Source: Acinetobacter rathckeae (GTDB lineage Bacteria > Pseudomonadota > Gammaproteobacteria > Pseudomonadales > Moraxellaceae). Taken from it: a stretch of DNA of 64,000 nucleotides. Below, piece by piece: positions 47,205 to 57,263 of the stretch (the stretch's first letter is position 1; each line of letters starts with the position of its first letter). A model generated the notes under the pieces. That model saw only the letters and a program-made list of their open reading frames with translations. It was not told where the DNA came from and searched no databases. The stretch is from the NCBI RefSeq assembly GCF_015627125.1, contig NZ_VTDO01000010.1, positions 18,043 to 82,042 of the forward strand, in the 5' to 3' direction. The translations under genes were made by a program, and so were the position numbers.

Positions 47205-48935
47205 TTAGGCCTTAATATGAGCAACAACATCATCTGCCTGAATATTCACTTGGCAGACCTGATCAATAGTGAGTATGCCGGCCTGATGTGCTAAAATCGG
47301 CACTTCCATTTTCATGGCCTCCATCAGCCCAATGATCTGACCTTTTTCCACCAAGTCTCCTGTTTCAGCTTTCCACTGCGTAATCACACCATTCATTGGA
47401 GCAAGCACCGCATTACTGCTGTGTGACTGATTTGATACCGCTTCGTGTATGCCCACTCCAGACTGTTGACCCAGTGCCCCTAAAAGAGCAAGTGGCAAAC
47501 CAACCTGATGTAACTTACCATCAATTTCTAAATCTACATACTGCATGGTTGCACCATGACGCTGTTGGCTACGCTGATATGGTGCATAGTCTGCGCTAAA
47601 GTCTTGCTCAATCCAACGGGTATGTACATTAAATTCATCGACAAAATCAGGTTCATTTAAAACTGCCTGATGAAACGGTAAAACCGTGGCAACACCTGCA
47701 ATTTTAAATTGACTCAATGCCCGTTTGGCACGCTGTATGGCCAATTGACGTGTTGGTGCTGTAATAATCAGTTTAGCAAGCAGTGAATCAAAATGACTCG
47801 ACACCAAACTCCCTTGTATCACTCCTGTATCTAAACGCACCCCCAAACCACTTGGTGCAGAAAATTCGGTTAGCTCACCAAAGGCAGGAATAAACCCTCT
47901 AGCAGGGTCTTCTGCATTTATGCGAAACTCAATGGCATGACCTTGTGGCTCAGGCATACTTTGAATCGACAACGTATTTCCTAAAGCAATAGAGATTTGC
48001 TCAGCCACCAAATCTACACCTGAGGTTTGCTCAGTAATTGGATGCTCTACTTGTAAGCGTGTATTCACTTCTAAAAAAGACAACATACCATTCTGGCTCA
48101 GTAAGTACTCGACTGTACCTGCTCCCACATAGTTGGCCTTTTTACAAATGGCTGTGGCAGAGTCTATAATTTGTTGCAAAATTTCTGTAGAAATAAACGG
48201 TGCAGGTGATTCCTCGACTAACTTTTGGTTACGGCGTTGCAATGAGCAATCTCGTGTACCCACCACCACCACATGACCGTGTTGGTCAGCAATAATTTGT
48301 GCCTCGATGTGTCTTGGGCGGTCTAAGTACTGCTCTACAAAACACTCCCCACGGCCAAACGCCGTTACTGCCTCACGCACCGCAGAGTCATACAGTGCTT
48401 CTACATCATTTAAATCTCTTGCCACTTTTAGCCCACGGCCACCACCACCAAAAGCCGCTTTAATGGCAATCGGCAAGCCATGCTCAGATGCAAAATCATA
48501 GGCTTGCTGTGCATTTTGAAGTGGCTCAGATGTGCCTTTGACTAACGGTGCACCCACTGCCTGTGCAATTTTTCGGGCTTCTATTTTGTCACCTAAAAGC
48601 TGAATACTTTTAGGTGATGGGCCAATCCAAATCAGTCCAGCATCTAACACGGCTTGTGCAAACTCAGCACGCTCAGATAAAAAGCCGTAACCAGGGTGAA
48701 TCATGGTTGCACCTGATTGCTGTGCTACCTTTAAAATGGCATCAATATTTAAGTAGGTATCTTGGGCTGTAATACCCTTTAATGCCCATGCTTCATCTGC
48801 ATATTTACAATGCAAACTGTGAATATCCTCTTCTGCATAGACTGCAATCGATGGAATCTCTAAATCTTTACAGGCTTGAATAATGCGTACAGCAATTTCA
48901 CCACGGTTAGCAATAAGTAATTTATGTGTGCTCAT
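47205..48935 (-). CDS. Biotin carboxylase fused to biotin carboxyl carrier domain
   Basis: A 576-residue protein. Residues 1-445 are a biotin carboxylase (IANRGEIAVRI start; AAFGGGGRGLK ATP loop; FLEVNTRLQVEHPITEQ catalytic region). After a linker, the last 75 residues are a biotinyl domain with acceptor Lys in EAMKMEVP. No carboxyltransferase domain is present. Urea carboxylase joins the same parts to an AHS1-AHS2 carboxyltransferase, and such a protein is encoded just upstream with a 4-bp stop/start overlap. The two are likely subunits of one ATP- and biotin-dependent carboxylase rather than of acetyl-CoA carboxylase. Confidence 0.88.
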   Translation of the reverse strand: MSTHKLLIANRGEIAVRIIQACKDLEIPSIAVYAEEDIHSLHCKYADEAWALKGITAQDTYLNIDAILKVAQQSGATMIHPGYGFLSERAEFAQAVLDAGLIWIGPSPKSIQLLGDKIEARKIAQAVGAPLVKGTSEPLQNAQQAYDFASEHGLPIAIKAAFGGGGRGLKVARDLNDVEALYDSAVREAVTAFGRGECFVEQYLDRPRHIEAQIIADQHGHVVVVGTRDCSLQRRNQKLVEESPAPFISTEILQQIIDSATAICKKANYVGAGTVEYLLSQNGMLSFLEVNTRLQVEHPITEQTSGVDLVAEQISIALGNTLSIQSMPEPQGHAIEFRINAEDPARGFIPAFGELTEFSAPSGLGVRLDTGVIQGSLVSSHFDSLLAKLIITAPTRQLAIQRAKRALSQFKIAGVATVLPFHQAVLNEPDFVDEFNVHTRWIEQDFSADYAPYQRSQQRHGATMQYVDLEIDGKLHQVGLPLALLGALGQQSGVGIHEAVSNQSHSSNAVLAPMNGVITQWKAETGDLVEKGQIIGLMEAMKMEVPILAHQAGILTIDQVCQVNIQADDVVAHIKA

Positions 48936-50527
48936 ACGTTAATATCCATAAACTCTGAAACTTTATTAAATTTGATCAAGCATCCTGCTGGAATTTGTGC
49001 CACTAAATCTAAATGGTGCTTGGCAACTGTTGCAATGACAGGGTAGCCACCGGTAAGTGGGTGGTCATTCATAAATAAAACCGGTTGCCCACTCGGTGGT
49101 ATTTGTAACGCACCTGTGACTGTACCTTCACTGGGGAGCTCTTGATGCTGTGTACGCTTCAAAGCCACTTCACCCTGTAAGCGTAGCCCCACGCGATTAA
49201 TATCGTTACTCACCTGCCATAACTGATTGAGTAATATCTCTAGGCTCTTAGCTTCAAACCAATCTGCTCTTGGGCCAAGTACAACATCTAGTACCACTGT
49301 ATCTTTAGGTTGCGGTAGGATTCTTAGTGGTACGCTCTGAGTAGACACTGCCTGTTTGGGAGCTTGACCAATGGCCACTTCATCACCAATAGATAACGGT
49401 TTCGGGCCTAATTCAGCCAAAGTGTCAAAACTACAACTGGCTAAAACTTTTTCAGCCAACACCCCGCCACGTATGGCCAAATAATTTCTAAGCCCTGCTT
49501 GTGGTCGTTTGATCTCAATGATGTCGCCAGCATCAAGTGCGATGGCTTGACCACAAGCCACCTCTGCAACCGTACCATCGGCATATTCAATCACACAGGT
49601 ACTGATTGCACCGGTAATCGCCATGACTATTGGGACTTGTACTTGTGCTTTAAAACCACCATTTAAAATCTCCAGCACTGCATCATTAAGGGCATTGCCA
49701 ACACATTGATTTGCATCCTGCATTGCACCTGAATCGAGTGCACCACCCACACCTACACCCACTGCAAATTTGCCAATACGGCCACGGTCTTGCACTAAGG
49801 TTTGCATGCCCGTATTTAAAATTTTTAATACACTGTGAGTGGGTGCGAATGATTCAGAAACTTGTAGTGCATCTTGCCTTGTAATGTGCTTTGGTACACT
49901 GACCTGAGCCACGTGTTTGGTGTCTTTGAACACAACACGATTACCCGGCAACAACAATGCAGGCGGGTCACGGTGAATGTCCCACATGCTGGCATCGGTG
50001 CGACCAATCAATTGCCAGCCACCGGGGCTGTCTTTAGGATACACACCCGTATACTCACCTGCTAAAGCCACAGACCCTGCCACAATACGCTTACGGGGTG
50101 TACTTAAACGAGGAATACTGCCAAAAGGACGTTGCTCACAATTTAAGTAACCAAAACCCGGAGCAAAACCAATAAACGCCACTTTCCACTCATGTTGCGT
50201 ATGACGCTGTATCACCTCTTGCGTGGTCACGCCTAAAAGTTCAGCCACTTGAACAAGGTCTTCACCATCATAACTGACTGAAATGACCACTTCTGTGCCT
50301 TGTACGGCGTGCTCATGCTGTACATGTTGTTGTGACAACCAAGCAATGAGCTGTTTTTGTGTGGTTTTAAACACTGAAAACTGAATTAAAATGGTTTTTT
50401 CAGCAGGAATCATGTCTACAATGGCAGGATGATGATGACGCTGTAAATGCCTAAAAAAATGCGTCGTTTCCAATAAGTCATGAAACTCTATAAGAAAGCT
50501 GTCTAAGCTGACCGATAAAAATCGCAC
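48932..50527 (-). CDS. Fused 5-oxoprolinase subunits B and C (KipI-KipA / AHS1-AHS2)
   Basis: A 531-residue fusion. Residues 1-215 are the PxpB/KipI (AHS1) part with HEWKVAFIGFAPGFGYL and GEYTGVYPKDSPGGWQLIGR. Residues 230-525 are the PxpC/KipA (AHS2) part with LNTGMQTLVQDRGRIGKF and FMNDHPLTGGYPVIA. With PxpA these form ATP-dependent 5-oxoprolinase; the same pair is the carboxyltransferase half of urea carboxylase. The start is a GTG at 50527, fixed by a strong AGGAGG. It overlaps the biotin carboxylase gene by 4 bp and follows the DUF1445 gene by 15 bp. Confidence 0.9.
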   Translation of the reverse strand: MRFLSVSLDSFLIEFHDLLETTHFFRHLQRHHHPAIVDMIPAEKTILIQFSVFKTTQKQLIAWLSQQHVQHEHAVQGTEVVISVSYDGEDLVQVAELLGVTTQEVIQRHTQHEWKVAFIGFAPGFGYLNCEQRPFGSIPRLSTPRKRIVAGSVALAGEYTGVYPKDSPGGWQLIGRTDASMWDIHRDPPALLLPGNRVVFKDTKHVAQVSVPKHITRQDALQVSESFAPTHSVLKILNTGMQTLVQDRGRIGKFAVGVGVGGALDSGAMQDANQCVGNALNDAVLEILNGGFKAQVQVPIVMAITGAISTCVIEYADGTVAEVACGQAIALDAGDIIEIKRPQAGLRNYLAIRGGVLAEKVLASCSFDTLAELGPKPLSIGDEVAIGQAPKQAVSTQSVPLRILPQPKDTVVLDVVLGPRADWFEAKSLEILLNQLWQVSNDINRVGLRLQGEVALKRTQHQELPSEGTVTGALQIPPSGQPVLFMNDHPLTGGYPVIATVAKHHLDLVAQIPAGCLIKFNKVSEFMDINV

Positions 50528-50542
50528 AATGCCTCCTTTTTA

Positions 50543-51352
50543 CTAAATAGACCATGTACGGTCAGGTATATCTGTAATCAGCATATGACCAGGTGCATGG
50601 CTAATGGCAAATGGAATTTTTGATTGCATCACAGCCGCTTGAGGTGTTACACCACAAGCCCAAAACACTGCAATTTCATCGTCTAAAATACGAGGGGCAT
50701 CGCCAAAATCTGGGCAATAAATATCTTGAATACCCAATAAATGTGGCGAACCAATATGTACAGGTACACCGTGCACTTTAGGTACTTTCGCCGTAATTTG
50801 TACCGCCTGAGGCACTTGATGTGCTTTCATCGGACGCATAGACACCACCAACTGCCCTGATATTTTTCCTGCCGAACGACACGCAATATTGGTTAAATAC
50901 ATGGGTACATTTTTTTGGTCTGCAATGTGGCGAACCTCTATACCTGCGGCCATTAAGTCGGCTTCAAAAGAAAAACTACAGCCAATTAAAAAAGTCACCA
51001 ACTTGGGGTGTTGTTGCCAAATATTAGAAATATCGGTCACTTCTGCAGTTTTTTGACCGTGCTCCCAAATGTGGTATTTAGGAAAATCTGTTCGAATATC
51101 AATACCCTCGCCCAATTGCGTGTGGTATTGACCCGCTTCAATGACATCTAATACAGGGCAACTTTGCGGATTACGCTGTGCATAGAGCAGAAAATCCCAT
51201 GCCCAGTCTTCAGGTACGCAAATCATATTGACTTGGGTCAAACCTGTCGCTAAGCCTGCTGTGGGTTGGTCATACCCTTGTCTGATTTTAAGCCGTGCTT
51301 GTTGTGCTTGCTTTAATTGCTCTGCCGTTGCAAGAAATTGAATACTAGACAT
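50543..51352 (-). CDS. DUF1445 putative hydro-lyase (YcsI family)
   Basis: About 269 residues of the YcsI/DUF1445 family. Conserved pieces: QPTAGLATGLTQVNMICVP near residue 31, FLIGCSFSFEADLMAAGI, and YCPDFGDAP. Relatives include D-glutamate cyclase, which produces 5-oxo-D-proline, so it could supply or process the substrate of the oxoprolinase. The ATG at 51352 with GGAGGG upstream is chosen over 51391, which would overlap pxpA. It starts one base after the pxpA stop, indicating tight coupling. The order pxpA-ycsI-kipI-kipA matches that of B. subtilis. Confidence 0.88.
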   Translation of the reverse strand: MSSIQFLATAEQLKQAQQARLKIRQGYDQPTAGLATGLTQVNMICVPEDWAWDFLLYAQRNPQSCPVLDVIEAGQYHTQLGEGIDIRTDFPKYHIWEHGQKTAEVTDISNIWQQHPKLVTFLIGCSFSFEADLMAAGIEVRHIADQKNVPMYLTNIACRSAGKISGQLVVSMRPMKAHQVPQAVQITAKVPKVHGVPVHIGSPHLLGIQDIYCPDFGDAPRILDDEIAVFWACGVTPQAAVMQSKIPFAISHAPGHMLITDIPDRTWSI

Positions 51353-51353
51353 A

Positions 51354-52127
51354 CTATCCCTCCGCTTTGGCAGAAAATGCAGTAACACCAATATGACTCT
51401 CGCTCAATACATCAATAATTTTTTGAGTGATTTCAAGTGCGCCTTGAGTGTCACCATGCACACAAATGCTGTCTGCTTGAATGCTGGTGAATGTGCCATC
51501 TATAGACATCACACCGCCATCTTTCACCATGCCGACCACACGTTGTGCAATTTGGCTTGCATCATGTAAAACAGCCCCTTCTAAACGTCTAGACACCAAA
51601 GAACCGTCACTATTATATGCACGGTCAGCAAAGGCTTCTGATACAACCTGTAAACCCTGCTCTCGTGCAAAGCCCACCAAATCAGACCCTGCCAACGCTA
51701 CCAACTTCAATGTAGGATTAAATGCTTTAATGGCATCAGCCACCGCTTTTGCTTGGGTCAAATTATGTGCAATGGTGTTATACAATGCTCCATGTGGTTT
51801 CACATAACTCACCGTTGCACCAATGCTACGTGCCAAACCGTCTAAAGCGGCCAATTGATACAGCACATCAGCATACAGTTCGTCATACGACACATCCATA
51901 TTACGGCGTCCGAAACCGACCAAATCTGGGTAAGCCACATGTGCCCCTATAGCAACTTTCGATGCATAGGCTTGGCGTAAGGTCGATAAAATACCTTTTG
52001 GATCACCCGCATGAAAACCACAAGCAATATTGGCACTACTCACCAGTTTTAAAATCTCTTGGTCATTGCCCATACGCCATGAGCCATAACTTTCACCAAG
52101 GTCACTATTTAAATCAATCTTCATCAT
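51354..52127 (-). CDS. pxpA: 5-oxoprolinase subunit A (LamB/YcsF family)
   Basis: A 257-residue protein with the family opening [23 protein letters not shown] (His and Asp of the presumed active site), [15 protein letters not shown] and VKPHGALYN. PxpA acts with PxpB and PxpC to hydrolyse 5-oxoproline to glutamate at the cost of ATP. The length is normal. Two adjacent ATGs (52127 and 52124) follow an AAGAG site. The transporter gene ends 9 bp upstream. Confidence 0.94.
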   Translation of the reverse strand: MMKIDLNSDLGESYGSWRMGNDQEILKLVSSANIACGFHAGDPKGILSTLRQAYASKVAIGAHVAYPDLVGFGRRNMDVSYDELYADVLYQLAALDGLARSIGATVSYVKPHGALYNTIAHNLTQAKAVADAIKAFNPTLKLVALAGSDLVGFAREQGLQVVSEAFADRAYNSDGSLVSRRLEGAVLHDASQIAQRVVGMVKDGGVMSIDGTFTSIQADSICVHGDTQGALEITQKIIDVLSESHIGVTAFSAKAEG

Positions 52128-52136
52128 GGCATGCTC

Positions 52137-53369
52137 TTATAACGACTTTAAATAATTGAAAATAGTATTAAACGAAATGTAGCCCATATACCATGTCAGC
52201 AAGCATGTGAGCACACCGAGTATGGTTAACCACATTGGATAGTCATATCCACCAAGTAAATCTTTTCGGCAGGCTGCAACATATACAAAAAGTGTCAGAC
52301 CGACAGGTAACACAAGGCCATTTAAACCACCTACAAAAATGAGTAAGCTTGCAGGGGTTGCCCCTAAAATAACAAACAATAAAAGCGCAGCAGCAATAAA
52401 AATAATGGTGCAGACATTACGCTGTTTTAAGGTAATATCTTTTTTAAATGCTGTAAAAAATGAAACCGATGTATAAGCCGCTCCAATGGCACTACTAATA
52501 CCAGCAGCAAAGAAAATAAGACCAAAGAGTTTAAAACCAAACATGCCTGCCGCATATTGGAATGCTTGTGCGGCTGGGTTTGCATTTTTCGCTGATAGGT
52601 CAATGACAGCACCACTCGCCACTACACCAAGCACCGCTAAGAAAAGTACATAACGAACAATACCAACCACAATAATACCTTTAGTGGCTGCTCTTGAAAC
52701 TTCCTGAATATGCTCAGGCCCTACAGCTCCTTTGTCGAGTAAACGGTGTGCCCCTGCATAACAGATATAACCACCGACCGTACCACCCACAATGGTAGTA
52801 ATACTGGCAAAGTCGACATGGCTTGGTAAAATCGTTTGATGAAATGCATCGGCAACAGGTGGTGCAACAATCACTGCAACAATGACTACCAATAATATCT
52901 TTACTACGCCGAGTAAAATCATACTTTTATCAACAACCACAGTGGCTTTTTTTGACGCAAAAATCAAAATGGCAATCGCACCACTAATCACCCCACCCCA
53001 TTTGGTATCTAGGCCAAATAAAGCATTTAGACCTAAGGCCGCCCCTGCAATATTACCAATATTAAAAAAGAAACCGCCAAAAATCACCAATCCTGCGAGT
53101 ACATAACCACTGCCGGGCAAAGCGGCATTGGCAACCTCAGGTGCTCGCATTTGAGTCAGCGTGACCACACGCCAAATATTTTGTTGCACCACATAATCAA
53201 TAATAATAGAGAGTAAAATACCAAAGCCAAAAGCCGCACCCATTTTGGCGGTGAATGTAGCTGTTTGCGTTAAAAACCCCGGGCCCATAGCAGACGTTGC
53301 CATGAGAAAAATTGAGGCAACAATGGCCCACTGTCTTTCATTAAAAAATTTCTTAGTATTATTTCCCAT
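52137..53369 (-). CDS. NRAMP-fold transporter without the metal-binding motif (YcsG-like)
   Basis: A 410-residue inner-membrane protein with about eleven helices and overall NRAMP (APC) fold. In metal-transporting members the first helix has DPGN and the sixth MPH. Here the first helix reads MGPGFLTQTAT and the sixth region GYICYAGAHRLLD, so both metal-ligand motifs are absent. B. subtilis YcsG sits in the same place in the ycs-kip operon. Import of an organic acid such as 5-oxoproline is more likely than metal transport, as inference. The ATG at 53369 has GGGGAG upstream; the earlier ATG at 53381 has none. Confidence 0.85.
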   Translation of the reverse strand: MGNNTKKFFNERQWAIVASIFLMATSAMGPGFLTQTATFTAKMGAAFGFGILLSIIIDYVVQQNIWRVVTLTQMRAPEVANAALPGSGYVLAGLVIFGGFFFNIGNIAGAALGLNALFGLDTKWGGVISGAIAILIFASKKATVVVDKSMILLGVVKILLVVIVAVIVAPPVADAFHQTILPSHVDFASITTIVGGTVGGYICYAGAHRLLDKGAVGPEHIQEVSRAATKGIIVVGIVRYVLFLAVLGVVASGAVIDLSAKNANPAAQAFQYAAGMFGFKLFGLIFFAAGISSAIGAAYTSVSFFTAFKKDITLKQRNVCTIIFIAAALLLFVILGATPASLLIFVGGLNGLVLPVGLTLFVYVAACRKDLLGGYDYPMWLTILGVLTCLLTWYMGYISFNTIFNYLKSL

Positions 53370-53608
53370 GACGCTCCCCATTTAAAAAATTAAATACGCC
53401 ATTTAATAAATCATAGAAAACATTGAATACTCAATGCCTAAAACACATTTTCTCAAGAACATAAATACATGATAAATAACAATATAATCCAAACATCAGT
53501 TTACCTAATACAAGACCATTAAATAAACTAATGATTGGAAATTAAGCATGTTTTATTGTGGTGCTTTATTGGTTTTATTCTGGTGCGGGATGCCATTTTA
53601 TGTGGCAT

Positions 53609-54559
53609 TTAATACAAGTAAAAATCTTCACTCTCAAACTGCTGATTCAGTTTTTTCATGGCTTTATTGGACACATCAACCGCAATATCTGCTAAGTTTT
53701 TCTTCACGGCATCATCTCGGCCAACGGTATACACACATAAAAAACGATAGGGATCTAACTTAATTTCAGTGGGCAAAATATAAAGCCGTTTTTCTCGTAA
53801 TTCTTTGAGTACAGACAAGTGAGGTAAAACACCAACGCCCATCCCCTCTTCAGTCATTTTTATGAGTGTTGCCAACGAATAACTGGTAATGGTTTTTGGC
53901 TCAGCCAAGCGTAACTGATTCAACTGTTGCTTAATGTCTAAGTATGGATAGGTATTTTTAGGATAACTAATAATGGTTGAACGCACTAAATCTCTAAAAC
54001 TCAAAGTATGTCGCTTCAAAAAAGACTGACCGTGTTTGGCAGAAATCAAAAAGCTTTGTTCAAAATGACACAAAGGGTGCTGAATACAATCAAAGTCACA
54101 GGTATGATCTAACATAAAGACCATATCTAGCTCACCATTTTTAAGTGACTCTTTCAGTACAGGTGTAATATTAACAATAATATCGACCGTAATATGCGGA
54201 TAATCGCTATATACTTTTTCTATAAAATCAACCAACCACGAATGAACAATGGTTTCCGCTACACCTAAACGAATGGTACTTTCCGTCAAACTATGATTAG
54301 ATAATTCAGCCAAGAATTGTTCATTTAACGCAATACTTTTTGTCGCATACTTAAATGCAACTTTGCCTTGATCTGTCAAATGTATCGTACGTGACCGACG
54401 TTCTAATAGTTTTACCCCTAGCTCATGTTCTAACGATGCAATTCGCTGTGATATAGAAGATTGTGTGGTACCCAGTTGTATTGCAGCTTTATTAAAACTA
54501 CTTAACCGAGCAACCCAATACAATGTTTCAAGGCTTTTATAATTCAAGTGCTTACACAC
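53609..54559 (-). CDS. LysR family transcriptional regulator
   Basis: About 316 residues. The winged helix-turn-helix at residues 8-65 reads SLETLYWVARLSSFNKAAIQLGTTQSSISQRI (family pattern A-A-x-x-L-x-x-x-Q-S-x-I-S-x-x-I), and a periplasmic-binding-protein-like effector domain follows. It lies on the same strand 240 bp upstream of the transporter-oxoprolinase operon and is its probable regulator. The start is a GTG at 54559 with a poor ribosome site; a TTG at 54547 is possible. The region 53382-53608 holds the operon promoter and nothing coding. Confidence 0.85.
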   Translation of the reverse strand: MCKHLNYKSLETLYWVARLSSFNKAAIQLGTTQSSISQRIASLEHELGVKLLERRSRTIHLTDQGKVAFKYATKSIALNEQFLAELSNHSLTESTIRLGVAETIVHSWLVDFIEKVYSDYPHITVDIIVNITPVLKESLKNGELDMVFMLDHTCDFDCIQHPLCHFEQSFLISAKHGQSFLKRHTLSFRDLVRSTIISYPKNTYPYLDIKQQLNQLRLAEPKTITSYSLATLIKMTEEGMGVGVLPHLSVLKELREKRLYILPTEIKLDPYRFLCVYTVGRDDAVKKNLADIAVDVSNKAMKKLNQQFESEDFYLY

Positions 54560-54604
54560 CTATAGAGACAATACACCTGATCATATAACACAGGCTCAAA
54601 AAAA

Positions 54605-55288
54605 CTACAGTAAATCTGAACTTTTTGGCAGTAAATGCAATAACTGATCGCATACCTGATGAATATGCTGTTCAACTAACTGTGCAGCCAGTGCCGTATC
54701 TTTTATACGACATGCCTGTAAAATGGCACGGTGCTCACGATCTGCAATGGCTTTTGCATCCACAGAATGTTCCATTTGTAGCCGTAAATAACGCTCGATC
54801 TTGTCGTAAATAGAGCGAATCATATTTACTAAAACAGGTCGTTGTGAGCCATCATATAGCGACTTATGAAATGCCCAATTCAACTCTGCTGTACGTGATG
54901 GGTCATCTAAATGGATGAACTCATCTAAAATTGCTTCAGCACGGGAAAAATCGTCTTCTGTTAAATGAGGTATGGCCATTTGAATGGCTTGAACTTCTAA
55001 AATGACCCGTATTTCAAAAATTTGTGCCAATTCAAAGTCACTAATCCGTGTAACCGTTGCTCCTTTATTACGGTGAAATTGTACTAAACCTTCTGCTTCT
55101 AAACGCTTGAGTGCTTCACGTACAGGAATTTTACTGACATTAAATGACTTGGCAATTTCATCTTGGCGAATAGGCTCGTTATCTAAAAACTCACCTCGAA
55201 TGACTGCATCTCTCAAAAACTTTAAAATGACTTCTGAACTAGAAGGTAGTTCACCTAAATTGGGCGCACTTTTTAAAGTTGCCGACAT
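54605..55288 (-). CDS. GntR family regulator (FadR/VanR, FCD domain)
   Basis: A 227-residue regulator. Residues 15-80 form the winged helix-turn-helix (FNVSKIPVREALKRLEAEGLVQF), and residues 90-220 form the helical FCD effector domain with metal-ligand His residues (TAELNWAFHKSLY; ADREHRAIL). Such proteins sense organic acids. The ATG at 55288 follows GAGG; an upstream ATG at 55300 is weaker. It lies 45 bp upstream of the LysR gene, so both regulators may act on the oxoprolinase operon. Confidence 0.87.
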   Translation of the reverse strand: MSATLKSAPNLGELPSSSEVILKFLRDAVIRGEFLDNEPIRQDEIAKSFNVSKIPVREALKRLEAEGLVQFHRNKGATVTRISDFELAQIFEIRVILEVQAIQMAIPHLTEDDFSRAEAILDEFIHLDDPSRTAELNWAFHKSLYDGSQRPVLVNMIRSIYDKIERYLRLQMEHSVDAKAIADREHRAILQACRIKDTALAAQLVEQHIHQVCDQLLHLLPKSSDLL

Positions 55289-55492
55289 AACAGACCTCAT
55301 CGCTATATTATTTAGTATATTTTATATGAAATGGCATACATCAGGTAAATTTTTATATGCCCACGTACATCACATCTACATACAAACCATTAAAATAAAG
55401 ACCTGTTACACTGGATTAAAACGACACAACCACGCGTTATTATTTATATTAAACCGCTTACTAGGTAAAGCAATGTTGCTTTAAAGTCAGAT

Positions 55493-57159
55493 ATGAAAAC
55501 ACCTATTTCTACATGGCAACTGATTAAACCATACTGGGTTTCAAATCAAAAATGGATTGCATGGGGCCTCCTGTTTTTAGTCATTTCACTCGACATGACC
55601 AATGTCTACATGATTATACAAATGACGTATTGGAACAAAGATTTTTTTGATGCCATTGCCAATTATGACACCCATGCCATGACGCCACTATTTATGACTT
55701 TGGTTGGCCTACTTGCGACAATTATTAGTGCACGTATTTTCAGTACTTTTTTAAACAGCTCTTAGAAATACGTTGGCGTACATGGCTCACCAACGTGTAC
55801 ATTTCAGACTGGTTGCAAAATAATCGTTTTTATCACATCGAAAAACAAAAACTCAACGACAACCCAGACCAACGTATTGCCGAAGATTTAGGCTTAATTG
55901 CTAAAAAAATATTGAGCTTATTTACAGGGCTACTGAAAAACTGTGTCAACTTGGTGTCATACAGCATTATTATTTGGAGCCTTTCAGATACATGGCTATT
56001 TAATATTCATGGCAATGCCTACACCATTCCGGGAGCAATGCTTTGGGCCGCTATTTTGTATGCATTCATTGGCTCTTTCATTATGGAAAAAATTGGTCAC
56101 CCCATGGTGTCTTTAGACTATAAACAACAACAATACGAAGCCAACTTCCGTTCGTTACTCATTGGACTGCGTAGAAATGCCGAACAGGTGGCTTTTTACC
56201 AAGGCCAAGGTGCTGAAAAAAACAGACTACAACATGCATTTATGACTGTGCAGTCAAACTGGCGTAGCATCATGACCTACACCAAACGTATTTCATTTAC
56301 CGAATCTGTATATTTAGAAATAGGCACATACCTTCCATACTTGCTCATGTTGCCACAATATTTTGCGAAAAAACTCACGCTCGGCACTGTCATGCAACTG
56401 ACGCAAAGTTTTTTACGTGTTCGAGCATCTTTGTCTTGGTTTATTTTTAACTACCAAGACCTTGCTTTATTGCGTGCTGCATTACGGCGTTTAGGCGAGT
56501 TTCAAGCCTCTTTACAACAGCAAAATAGCGAGCAAATGCAAACACATCATCATGAAGATACACAAATCATGACCCATGCACTCAAGCTGTATCGGCCAAA
56601 TGGTCAGCTACTCGTCAATGTGCCCAATATACACCTAACCACAGGTCACCGCTTACTGATACAAGGCCCATCTGGCGTAGGTAAAAGTACCCTACTTAGA
56701 GCATTGGCGGGAATTTGGCCCTACGGTTCAGGGCAAATGTACTTACCAAACAGCCAAGACATGCTATTTTTACCACAAAAGAGCTATCTGCCTTATGGCA
56801 CACTCAAAAGCATTTTGTCTTACCCACATATAGAACTACCACTAGACACTGCCACATATGCTCAAGCCTTAACCAAAGCCAATCTTAGCCAACTGATTGA
56901 GCAACTAGAGCATGCAGATGACTGGGAAAACATTTTATCTTTAGGTGAACAACAACGCTTAGCATTTGCCAAAGTACTCCTGCAAAAACCGCGTTATGCT
57001 TTTCTCGATGAAGCAACATCTGCTTTAGACCCTCACAACGAAAGTCACTTATACCAACTTTTAATGGATGAGCTACCACAAACGACTGTCATTAGTGTGG
57101 CTCACCATGAAAATTTAAAGCAGTTTCATAGCCAAACACTGCAATTACATGCACCATAA
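55493..57159 (+). pseudogene. yddA: YddA/SbmA-type ABC transporter (permease-ATPase), frameshifted
   Basis: The gene is split in two frames. The first, 55493 to a TAG at 55763-55765, encodes the first 90 residues of the membrane domain. The second continues from there to 57159 with SDWLQNNRFYHIE, the ATPase domain (Walker A GPSGVGKST, signature LSLGEQQRL, Walker B YAFLDEATSALD) and a normal end. Joining requires one extra T in the T-run at 55747-55752, which would read FKQLLEIRWRTWLTNVY, the expected SbmA/BacA-family sequence. The repaired protein would be about 555 residues, close to E. coli YddA (561). It may be a real mutation, a phase-variable run or a sequencing error. Confidence 0.85.
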
Positions 57160-57176
57160 AACACAGTCACCCAGCT

Positions 57177-57220
57177 AGAATCAGCTACATAAAAGATATA
57201 TCTTTTATGTAGCTGATTCT
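57177..57220. repeat. Perfect 44-bp palindrome
   Basis: Two 22-base arms starting AGAATCAGCTACATAAAAGA are exact reverse complements with no loop. It lies 18 bp after the yddA stop and so could be its terminator, though no T-run follows. Its centre is AGATATATCT, the same sequence found beside the -10 box of the next gene exactly 100 bp downstream. Confidence 0.85.
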
Positions 57221-57263
57221 TAAGCATTAAAGCAAACAAGCCACCTAAGTTACAAAAAATAAC

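Noticed and set aside
53548..53763. Open frame on the plus strand, 71 codons
   Set aside because: Most of it lies antisense to the LysR gene, and its composition is not protein-like.
55493..55765. A standalone 90-residue membrane protein
   Set aside because: It is the N-terminal part of the frameshifted YddA-type transporter rather than a separate gene.
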